From: GCA-2746365 sp964651445
GTDB lineage: Bacteria > Pseudomonadota > Gammaproteobacteria > SZUA-229
NCBI GenBank assembly: GCA_964651445.1
Contig: CAZYYW010000068.1
Location: 1 to 12,456, forward strand
Length of the DNA stretch: 12,456 nucleotides
Reading direction: 5' to 3'
The translations under genes and the position numbers were made by a program. Positions 7,252 through 12,456 of the stretch are shown here, one piece after another. Numbering within the stretch: position 1 is the stretch's first letter; every line of letters begins with the position of its first letter. A model generated the notes under the pieces. It saw only the letters and a program-made list of their open reading frames with translations. It made no database searches and was not told the origin of the DNA.

Positions 7252-7263
7252 AAGCTTTAGTTT
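7245..7263 (+). repeat. Short AT-rich hairpin at the response-regulator stop codon
   Basis: AAACTAAA (7245-7252) and TTTAGTTT (7256-7263) form an 8-bp perfect stem with a 3-nt loop, overlapping the stop codon. Its right arm merges into the larger palindrome that begins at 7259. The stem is too AT-rich for a strong terminator and no T-run follows. Confidence 0.45.
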
Positions 7264-7341
7264 CCGCAAATATACACAAATGCTAAAATAAAATAATAAA
7301 AATCATTAGATTTTTATTTGCATATATTTGCGGAAGAAACT
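7259..7341 (+). repeat. Second palindromic intergenic element, between response regulator and rhodanese genes
   Basis: The outer arms pair as AGTTT (7259-7263) with AAACT (7337-7341), CCGCAAATATA (7264-7274) with TATATTTGCGG (7323-7333), and CAAAT (7277-7281) with ATTTG (7316-7320), with a 3-nt bulge on the right. An inner perfect 8-bp stem joins TAAAAATC (7297-7304) to GATTTTTA (7309-7316), which overlaps the outer pairing by one base. The arm ends CCGCAAAT...ATTTGCGG match the CCGCTAAT...ATTAGCGG ends of the element at 2187-2297, and GCATATATTT-GCGG keeps the same 10-nt spacing. The two are probably one repeat family. Confidence 0.7.
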
Positions 7342-7360
7342 GTTTTTAAAAAAATAAAAC

Positions 7361-7843
7361 ATGAAAACATTCAAACAAATCGTCGCTGAAGCCAGCAAAA
7401 CCATCAGCGAACTCATGCCCTGGGATGTGGAAGCACGTATCAAGGAAAATGAAGGTTTGATGATTGTCGATATTCGTGAAAAATGTGAGTTTTCACGATT
7501 TCATATCAAGCACTCAATGTTGGTGCCGCGTGGTATTATGGAATCGGCCTGTGAAGCAGAATACGAAGATGCCATTCCTGATCTAGTAGAGGGTCGTGAC
7601 AAAGAGATTATTGTCATCTGCCGTTCTGGGCTACGCAGTGTCTTAGGCACACAAATGCTGCAAACCATGGGGTTTAACAATATCAGTTCTATGAAAACCG
7701 GCTTAAGAGGTTGGAATGATTACGAACTACCATTGTATGATCTGGCGCAAAAACAGCTAGACCCCGATGACGTCGATGAAATGCTGTCAGCGGGTTTTTG
7801 CTCCACCTTTATGCAGCCAGATAGGCGCACTATAAAAGCATAA
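7361..7843 (+). CDS. Single-domain rhodanese-like sulfurtransferase
   Basis: The 160-residue cytoplasmic protein (no signal peptide) contains one rhodanese domain at about residues 22-128. Visible motifs are MIVDIREKCEFSRFHI, typical of the domain's first half, and the active-site loop C87-R-S-G-L-R with the catalytic cysteine in place. The loop is followed by MLQTMGFNNISSMKTGLRGW, the common rhodanese ending. Such proteins carry sulfane sulfur as a cysteine persulfide and hand it to acceptors such as TusA. Next to dsr genes it could feed sulfur toward DsrEFH/DsrC, as other rhodaneses do in sulfur oxidizers, but this is inference. The extra C-terminal part (LDPDDVDEMLSAGFC) is not assigned. 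No good ribosome site is seen, only an A-rich leader. It lies 109 nt after the response regulator, behind a palindromic element. Confidence 0.88.
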   Translation: MKTFKQIVAEASKTISELMPWDVEARIKENEGLMIVDIREKCEFSRFHIKHSMLVPRGIMESACEAEYEDAIPDLVEGRDKEIIVICRSGLRSVLGTQMLQTMGFNNISSMKTGLRGWNDYELPLYDLAQKQLDPDDVDEMLSAGFCSTFMQPDRRTIKA

Positions 7844-7878
7844 TTATGTGCTTTCGTAGAATAGTTTCATTTCCATAT

Positions 7879-7907
7879 TTGACCTGGTGAATTCGAATAT
7901 GTAAAAT
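7879..7907 (+). promoter_or_regulatory. Candidate sigma-70 promoter of the cold-shock gene
   Basis: TTGACC (7879-7884) and TAAAAT (7902-7907) are spaced by exactly 17 nt and precede the cold-shock gene. A consensus TATAAT at 7909-7914 also lies here but has no -35 at proper distance. Either choice gives a 5' leader of only about 20-30 nt. Confidence 0.55.
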
Positions 7908-7940
7908 CTATAATTTCACCCATTATTTTGAGAATATATT

Positions 7941-8147
7941 ATGAGTAAAGGTACAGTAAAGTGGTTCGATGATAGTAAAGGTTTTGGTTTTATTACTCCA
8001 GAAGATGGCAGTAAAGATCTTTTCGTTCATCATTCAGAAATTCAAAGTGGAGGAGATTACTCCTCTCTTAAAGACGGCCAAGCGGTAGAATATGAAGTAG
8101 GTCAAGGACAGAAAGGGCCTTGCGCAAACAAAGTTGTAGCAATTTAG
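7941..8147 (+). CDS. Cold-shock domain protein (CspA family)
   Basis: The 68-residue product is a single cold-shock domain of standard length. It starts GTVKWFDDSKGFGFI, containing the RNP1 motif (KGFGFI), followed by the RNP2 motif DLFVHH and the usual SLKDGQAVEYEV and KGPCANKV strands. It binds single-stranded RNA or DNA in the cytoplasm and acts as an RNA chaperone or anti-terminator. It appears to be its own transcription unit: a promoter lies immediately upstream and a strong hairpin follows. The leader is short, unlike the long regulated leader of the cold-induced E. coli cspA, so it may be constitutive or growth-regulated. Which csp paralogue it is cannot be told from the sequence. Confidence 0.96.
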   Translation: MSKGTVKWFDDSKGFGFITPEDGSKDLFVHHSEIQSGGDYSSLKDGQAVEYEVGQGQKGPCANKVVAI

Positions 8148-8170
8148 TCGATTACACAAAACAAGTCGTC

Positions 8171-8221
8171 TAACCCGACCGTTTTATACGCCGCTCTGCG
8201 TCTGTATAAAATGGCCGGTTA
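8171..8221. terminator. Long hairpin between convergent cold-shock and S24 genes, probable bidirectional terminator
   Basis: TAACCCGACCGTTTTATAC (8171-8189) pairs with GTATAAAATGGCCGGTTA (8204-8221) with a few mismatches. Inside, ACGC (8188-8191) can pair with GCGT (8198-8201). It sits between two convergent genes and reads as a hairpin on both strands. A clean T-tract is lacking, so the terminator role is inferred from position and stem length. Confidence 0.55.
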
Positions 8222-8257
8222 ACTTAATTATTGGTTAACTTTAAAACCTACTATTAT

Positions 8258-8590
8258 CTATTCACTGCCTTCAGCGTAGTGTTTATGTTCCTTACGCCGC
8301 CTGCCCGCTTTCTGTGTAATCACGCCCTGAATGACATCCTGCCCGGGTATCTCTACGGTATCGTATAAGTCGTTTAACGGCTGCAAATAATATTTTTTAT
8401 CGACGATACGCAGTTGACGAAAGATATATTCATTATCAACTTCCGCCATTACATAACAACCATCACGAATCGTCCCTGCCGGATCTATAATTATCACAGC
8501 ACCTTCGGCAAACTCTGGCAGCATACTGTCGCCTAAAACGCGCAATGCAAATGGTTCACTGGCAGCACAACCTCCACTGGATTCCAACAT
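8258..8590 (-). CDS. Small S24/LexA-fold protein with altered catalytic lysine
   Basis: This 110-residue minus-strand protein matches the C-terminal S24 fold of LexA/UmuD and phage repressors: LRVLGDSMLPEF with the nucleophile-position S22, then GAVIIIDP, GCYVMAEVDNEYIFRQL and LQPLNDLYDT. There is no helix-turn-helix domain. At the place where LexA-type enzymes have the general-base lysine (as in VKRL), this protein has arginine R58 (IFRQL), so self-cleavage chemistry may be lost or changed. The C-terminus is basic (KAGRRRKEHKHY). A clear AAAGGG ribosome site lies on the minus strand (8600-8605), 9 nt before the ATG, and a TATAAT (8626-8621, minus) about 30 nt upstream is a likely -10. It converges on the cold-shock gene and diverges from the phosphofructokinase gene. 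The function is unknown. Confidence 0.8.
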   Translation of the reverse strand: MLESSGGCAASEPFALRVLGDSMLPEFAEGAVIIIDPAGTIRDGCYVMAEVDNEYIFRQLRIVDKKYYLQPLNDLYDTVEIPGQDVIQGVITQKAGRRRKEHKHYAEGSE

Positions 8591-9010
8591 TTCAACCGGC
8601 CCTTTAACATTAAAAAGTTAATTATACCGCAGTGGCAGGCAAAGACCACGCCAGAATTCACCGCCATATTCCGCTACTAACTGACTATTTTGGGATAACA
8701 CTCTGCAATTAGGGCTGAAGTTTAGCGCGATTTGCGGTATTCTCGGCACCCAGATAATCATCTCAGTATTTGGCTACTAATCATTGATTAAGCCATGAAG
8801 CGAAATCTGCACAATATCCTGCAAATTCGCGCTTCTCATAAAGCCTGAACAAAAATGTCTGAGCAAAAATCGATAATAAAAACTTTTAAAATAAAGCGAC
8901 CCCAGCAATAACAATCAATATCGGGGATAGCTTTATACAAAACAAACACAATTAAAATATTTAGTATTTCCCCTTTTTAAAAAATTTATAAATATAAGCC
9001 GAGGAACAAT
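8591..9010. other. 420-nt divergent spacer with nested inverted repeats
   Basis: No gene was found here. Outer arms pair AGCGCGATTTGCGG (8724-8737) with CCTGCAAATTCGCGCT (8819-8832), with two single-base bulges; GGCT (8713-8716) and AGCC (8841-8844) extend them. Inside, TAATCA-T-TGATTA (8778-8790) is a perfect 13-nt dyad, flanked by GGCT (8772-8775) and AGCC (8791-8794). GCGAAATCTGC (8800-8810) can alternatively pair with GCAAATTCGC (8821-8830). From about 8870 to 9000 the DNA is strongly AT-rich, as expected for a promoter region of the phosphofructokinase gene, but no clear -35/-10 pair stands out. Confidence 0.6.
8621..8626 (-). promoter_or_regulatory. Candidate -10 box for the S24-like gene
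   Basis: On the minus strand TATAAT lies 30 nt before the ATG, with AAAGGG between them, which would give a leader of about 24 nt. The sequence 17 nt further upstream (GTGGTC) is a poor -35, so an activator or another contact may be needed. Confidence 0.4.
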
Positions 9011-10273
9011 ATGAGCAAAATGAACGCATTCTATGCACAATCAGGTGGTGTCACAGCCGTTATCAATGCATCTGCCTGTGGAGTCATTGAAACTGCACGC
9101 AAACATAAAGATAAAATTGGAAAAGTTTATGCTGGCGCAAGCGGCATTATCGGTGCATTAACCGAAGAACTTATCGACACTAGCAAAGAAACCAAAACAA
9201 CCATTGCTGGTTTGCGTAACACCCCTTCCGGTGCATTTGGCTCATGCCGTTTTAAACTAAAAAGCCTGGAAGACAACAAAGCAGAATATGAGCGTTTGAT
9301 CGAAGTATTCAAAGCACACAACATCGGTTACTTTTTCTACAACGGTGGTGGTGACTCTGCTGATACCTGTTTGAAAATTTCTCAAATTGGCAAAACGATG
9401 GGCTACCCGATCATTGCGGTACATGTTCCTAAAACAGTTGATAACGACCTGCCTATTACTGATAACTGCCCAGGGTTTGGCTCAGTTGCAAAATACATCG
9501 CGATTTCAACTTTAGAAGCCAGTTACGACGTAGCTTCTATGTGCAAAACTTCAACCAAAGTATTCGTATTGGAAGTAATGGGTCGTCATGCTGGTTGGAT
9601 TGCTGCGGCTGGAGCAATGGCTTCAACCGACGATCATGAAATCCCCATCGTTGTATTATTCCCAGAAGTTAAGTTTAACCAGAAAAAATTCCTCAAAAAT
9701 GTAGACGATAAAGTAAAACAATTCGGTTACTGTACTGTTGTGGTTTCTGAAGGTGTGGCTTGGCCAGATGGTAAGTTCCTTGCCGAAACTGGCTTGAAAG
9801 ATGCATTCGGTCACAGCCAATTAGGGGGTGCTGCGCCAGTGGTAGCGAACATGATTCAAGAAAAACTAGGCCATAAATACCATTGGGGTGTTGCCGACTA
9901 TATGCAACGTGCGGCACGTCACATTGCCTCTAAATCTGACGTCGAGCAGGCTTACGCAACCGGAAAAGCGGCTGTTGAATATGCCATCAAAGGTCACAAC
10001 GCGGTAATGCCTGCCATTAAACGCATCAGCAACAAACCTTATAAGTGGAAGATTGAAATGGCACCGCTGAAAAAGGTCGCCAATGTTGAAAAGATGATGC
10101 CTAAAGGCTTTATTTCTAAAGACGGCTTCGGCATTACTAAAAAATGTCGTGAATACCTAGAGCCTTTGATCAGAGGCGAGGACTACCCTGCCTACGGTAA
10201 AAATGGTCTGCCAAAATACGTGCAGTTGAAAAAAGTCATGGTCAAGAAAAAGTGCCCGGATTTTAAAATATAA
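9011..10273 (+). CDS. pfp: Pyrophosphate-dependent 6-phosphofructokinase
   Basis: The 420-residue protein belongs to the phosphofructokinase family and looks PPi-dependent. The donor-site motif reads NGGGDSADT, with D115 at the position that is glycine in ATP enzymes (GGDGS) and aspartate in PPi enzymes (GGDD). The substrate loop is PKTVDND with K141, the lysine typical of PPi enzymes (ATP forms have PGTIDND). D144 and D146 are the catalytic-loop aspartates, and MGRHAGW (190-196) is the fructose-6-phosphate contact motif. It interconverts fructose 6-phosphate and fructose 1,6-bisphosphate using PPi or phosphate, reversibly. In methanotrophs and sulfur-oxidizing symbionts related enzymes may also serve in the Calvin cycle by acting on sedoheptulose bisphosphate. 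A strong ribosome site (GAGGA, 9001-9005) sets the start. Adenylate kinase and H+-pyrophosphatase genes follow. Confidence 0.93.
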   Translation: MSKMNAFYAQSGGVTAVINASACGVIETARKHKDKIGKVYAGASGIIGALTEELIDTSKETKTTIAGLRNTPSGAFGSCRFKLKSLEDNKAEYERLIEVFKAHNIGYFFYNGGGDSADTCLKISQIGKTMGYPIIAVHVPKTVDNDLPITDNCPGFGSVAKYIAISTLEASYDVASMCKTSTKVFVLEVMGRHAGWIAAAGAMASTDDHEIPIVVLFPEVKFNQKKFLKNVDDKVKQFGYCTVVVSEGVAWPDGKFLAETGLKDAFGHSQLGGAAPVVANMIQEKLGHKYHWGVADYMQRAARHIASKSDVEQAYATGKAAVEYAIKGHNAVMPAIKRISNKPYKWKIEMAPLKKVANVEKMMPKGFISKDGFGITKKCREYLEPLIRGEDYPAYGKNGLPKYVQLKKVMVKKKCPDFKI

Positions 10274-10321
10274 GGTCAATTGCTAATATTTTATTGACTG
10301 TTACTTTAAGGAAAAAATACA

Positions 10322-10978
10322 ATGAAACTAATCTTATTAGGCGGCCCGGGTGCTGGCAAAGGCACACAGGCTGGCTACATCACAAAAAAATATAACATTC
10401 CGCAAATTTCTACCGGTGACATGTTACGTGCTGCGGTAAAAGCTGGCACTGCGATGGGAATGGAAGCAAAAAAAGTTATGGATGCTGGCGGTCTGGTTAC
10501 CGATGAAATTATTCTGGGTCTGGTGCAAGATCGCATTACAGAAGATGATTGTAAAAACGGCTTCTTATTTGATGGCTTCCCACGCACACTGGCACAGGCT
10601 AATGCATTAAAAGATCAGGGCGTAGAAATTGACGGCGTGGTCGAAATTGACGTCGATGATGCGGAGATCATTAAACGCATGTCTGGTCGTCGTGTGCATC
10701 TAGCCTCTGGTCGTACTTACCACCTTGTCTTCAATCCGCCAAAGACGGAAGGCAAAGACGATGAAACCGGCGAAGACCTGATTCAACGAGATGACGATCA
10801 GGAAGATACCGTCAAAAAACGGCTTGAGGTCTATCACGATCAAACCGAACCATTGATCGAGTATTACACCAGTTGGTCGAAGTCAGGTGAAGCTAACTCA
10901 CCAAAATATCATCACATTGCCGGCATTGGCGGTGTTGAAGATATCCGGGATTCAATCTTCGAGGCTTTAGACAGCTAA
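10322..10978 (+). CDS. adk: Adenylate kinase, long form
   Basis: The 218-residue protein has the P-loop GGPGAGKGT (residues 7-15), the AMP-site STGDMLR and DGFPRT motifs, and a full LID domain starting GRRVHLASGRTYH and ending DLIQRDDDQEDTVKKRL. The LID lacks the four zinc-binding cysteines of Gram-positive enzymes, as in E. coli Adk. It catalyses 2 ADP = ATP + AMP in the cytoplasm. An AAGGA ribosome site (10308-10312) lies 9 nt before the ATG, and the gene is 48 nt after the phosphofructokinase gene, so the two are likely one operon. Placed between a PPi-using kinase and a pyrophosphatase, it would recycle the AMP that arises with PPi in activation reactions. A rho-independent terminator follows 13 nt after the stop. 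Confidence 0.97.
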   Translation: MKLILLGGPGAGKGTQAGYITKKYNIPQISTGDMLRAAVKAGTAMGMEAKKVMDAGGLVTDEIILGLVQDRITEDDCKNGFLFDGFPRTLAQANALKDQGVEIDGVVEIDVDDAEIIKRMSGRRVHLASGRTYHLVFNPPKTEGKDDETGEDLIQRDDDQEDTVKKRLEVYHDQTEPLIEYYTSWSKSGEANSPKYHHIAGIGGVEDIRDSIFEALDS

Positions 10979-10991
10979 TTTCACATACAAT

Positions 10992-11024
10992 AAAGCTCTG
11001 GTAATCAGGGCTTTGTTGTTTTTT
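10992..11024 (+). terminator. Rho-independent terminator after adk
   Basis: AAAGCTCTG (10992-11000) pairs with CAGGGCTTT (11006-11014) over 9 bp, with one G-T wobble and a 5-nt loop (GTAAT), and is followed by GTTGTTTTTT (11015-11024). This is a typical intrinsic terminator that would separate, fully or partly, adk from the H+-pyrophosphatase gene. Confidence 0.85.
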
Positions 11025-11050
11025 GCAATAACGAACCTTTAACGTATTTT
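11023..11050 (+). promoter_or_regulatory. Weak candidate promoter for the H+-pyrophosphatase gene
   Basis: TTGCAA (11023-11028) and TATTTT (11045-11050) are 16 nt apart, each matching four of six sigma-70 consensus bases. It lies directly after the terminator, where a promoter is needed if read-through is low. Confidence 0.3.
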
Positions 11051-11072
11051 ATTTTAATTAGGAGACTAAAAA

Positions 11073-12456
11073 ATGTCCACCGAACTACTTATTGCCCTGG
11101 CATGTTCCTTTATCGGAATCGGCTACGGTATTATCACAACTTTTAACGTGCTTTCAAAGCCTATGGGTAATGAAGAAATGGTGCGTATCCAAAAAGCCAT
11201 TCAGGATGGTGCTCAAGCCTTTCTGAAACGCCAGTACACAGCGATTGCAATTATTGGTGTCATTATTTACTTCATTGTTATGTTTGCGCTAAACACCACT
11301 ACGGCAATGGGTTTTGCTATCGGCGCAATTTTTTCGGGTCTTGCTGGTTTTATCGGCATGAACGTTTCGGTACGCGCCAATTCAAGAACCGCTGAAGCGG
11401 CACGTCATGGTATTGCTCCGGCGTTGGATGTTGCTTTTAAAGGCGGCGCAATCACTGGTATGTTAGTGGTTGGCTTGGCGCTGCTCTCCGTTGCTGGCTA
11501 CTACGCCATTTTGACGGCCATGGGCTTTACCATGCAAGAAAGCTTGCACGCACTCATTGGTTTAGCGCTTGGTGGCTCATTAATTTCTATCTTTGCTCGC
11601 TTAGGTGGCGGTATTTTCACCAAAGGTGCTGACGTTGGCGCTGACATCGTAGGTAAAGTTGAAGCAGGTATCCCAGAGGATGATATTCGTAACCCGGCTG
11701 TTATTGCTGACAATGTCGGCGACAATGTCGGTGACTGTGCTGGCATGGCGGCTGACCTGTTTGAGACCTATGCAGTAACACTGATTGCAACCATGCTATT
11801 AGGCAGCTTGTTGCTGACGGACGCTGGTGAGCTTGCTGTTATGTATCCACTAATGCTGGGCGCTGTGTCCATCATTGCATCCATCATTGGTACGTTCTTT
11901 GTGAAAACATCGGATGGCGGAAAAATCATGAATGCGCTCTACAAAGGCACCTTCGTTGCAGCCATTATTTCTGCTATCGGCTTTTATTTTATTACCACCA
12001 ACATGATGTCAGATATCACGATTGTCGGTGTTGAAGCTTATTCAGTAATGAATCTTTTTTACGCATCGCTTATCGGTCTAGCGTTAACCATGGCAATGAT
12101 TGTTATCACCGAATATTACACTGCCACTGAGTACGCACCGGTTAGACGTATCGCTGCGGCATCGACGACAGGCGATGGCACCAATGTAATTGCCGGTATT
12201 GGCATTTCAATGAAATCAACTGCGGCACCTGTATTGGCTGTCTGTGCTTCTATCTGGGGCGCACATGAGCTTGCCGGTTTATATGGTATTGCCATTGCTG
12301 CCACCTCAATGTTATCCATGACTGGTATCATTGTGGCACTGGATGCTTATGGGCCGATTACTGATAATGCTGGTGGCATTGCTGAAATGGCAGACCTGCC
12401 TGAAGACGTTCGCAAAACCACTGACCAGCTTGACGCGGTAGGTAATACCACTAAAG
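11073..12456 (+). CDS. hppA: Membrane-bound H+-translocating pyrophosphatase, K+-independent type (3' truncated)
   Basis: The first 461 residues are visible and the frame is still open at the window end. The start is fixed by AGGAG (11060-11064), 8 nt before the ATG of MSTELLIALACSF. The protein is a multi-helix membrane pyrophosphatase. The substrate-site signature GGGIFTKGADVGADIVGK is followed by EAGIPEDDIRNPAVIADNVG and DNVGDCAGMAADLFE, with the metal- and PPi-binding aspartates and lysine intact. A second polar segment (ALDAYGPITDNAGGIAEM) is also present. The last complete codon gives GNTTK, with K461 at the place where K+-dependent enzymes have alanine; lysine there marks the K+-independent, H+-pumping class. 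It hydrolyses PPi, or makes it from a proton gradient, in the cytoplasmic membrane. It should work with the PPi-dependent phosphofructokinase upstream. Confidence 0.96.
   Translation, partial: MSTELLIALACSFIGIGYGIITTFNVLSKPMGNEEMVRIQKAIQDGAQAFLKRQYTAIAIIGVIIYFIVMFALNTTTAMGFAIGAIFSGLAGFIGMNVSVRANSRTAEAARHGIAPALDVAFKGGAITGMLVVGLALLSVAGYYAILTAMGFTMQESLHALIGLALGGSLISIFARLGGGIFTKGADVGADIVGKVEAGIPEDDIRNPAVIADNVGDNVGDCAGMAADLFETYAVTLIATMLLGSLLLTDAGELAVMYPLMLGAVSIIASIIGTFFVKTSDGGKIMNALYKGTFVAAIISAIGFYFITTNMMSDITIVGVEAYSVMNLFYASLIGLALTMAMIVITEYYTATEYAPVRRIAAASTTGDGTNVIAGIGISMKSTAAPVLAVCASIWGAHELAGLYGIAIAATSMLSMTGIIVALDAYGPITDNAGGIAEMADLPEDVRKTTDQLDAVGNTTK

Noticed and set aside
7879..7914. Promoter pairing TTGACC with the perfect TATAAT at 7909
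   Set aside because: The spacer would be 24 nt, too long for sigma-70; TAAAAT at 7902 gives a normal 17-nt spacer.
8591..9010. tRNA or small protein gene in the divergent spacer
   Set aside because: No cloverleaf or T-loop consensus was seen and no open frame has a ribosome site; only inverted repeats and AT-rich DNA are present.
11501..11746. Minus-strand open frame within the pyrophosphatase region
   Set aside because: It is a low-complexity Ser/Pro/Ala translation opposite the highly conserved pyrophosphatase core.

Overview
The window looks like a piece of the chromosome of a sulfur-oxidizing, probably autotrophic gammaproteobacterium. The case rests on the downstream half of an oxidative (reverse) dissimilatory sulfite reductase operon, in the Allochromatium-type order dsrL-J-O-P-N-R. 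Base composition is moderately AT-rich, with very AT-rich spacers. I cannot place the organism below class. No tRNA, rRNA, CRISPR array or insertion sequence was seen.

Region 1 (1-5376, all +) is the dsr block. It holds the C-terminal part of DsrL (flavin/Fe-S oxidoreductase), DsrJ (triheme cytochrome c), DsrO (Tat-exported four-cluster ferredoxin), DsrP (NrfD-like quinone-reactive membrane subunit), DsrN (siroheme amidase) and DsrR (IscA-like protein without cysteines). DsrJ, O and P are the periplasmic and membrane half of DsrMKJOP, which links the cytoplasmic sulfur-oxidation machinery to quinones. DsrL couples sulfur oxidation to the NAD(P)H pool, DsrN modifies the siroheme of DsrAB, and DsrR supports the system post-transcriptionally. 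Hairpins lie between dsrL/dsrJ and dsrP/dsrN, and a palindromic element separates dsrO from dsrP.

Region 2 (5395-7843, +) starts 18 nt after dsrR, where Allochromatium has dsrS. It encodes a soluble GAF-histidine kinase of the NarX type, a NarL-type response regulator and a single-domain rhodanese. A second palindromic element of the same design as the dsrO/dsrP one precedes the rhodanese gene.

Region 3 (7879-9010) holds a cold-shock protein gene with its own promoter, a convergent S24/LexA-fold gene on the minus strand, and a 420-nt divergent spacer with nested inverted repeats.

Region 4 (9011-12456, +) is a pyrophosphate module: PPi-dependent phosphofructokinase, adenylate kinase, a rho-independent terminator, then a membrane H+-pyrophosphatase cut by the window end. 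In autotrophs and methanotrophs with this set, PPi made by the reversible kinase and by biosynthesis is turned into a proton gradient, which lowers the cost of carbon fixation.

The core genes belong to known families. The least explained parts are the dsr-linked two-component system, the palindromic elements with 10-nt periodicity, and the nested palindrome region upstream of the phosphofructokinase gene.
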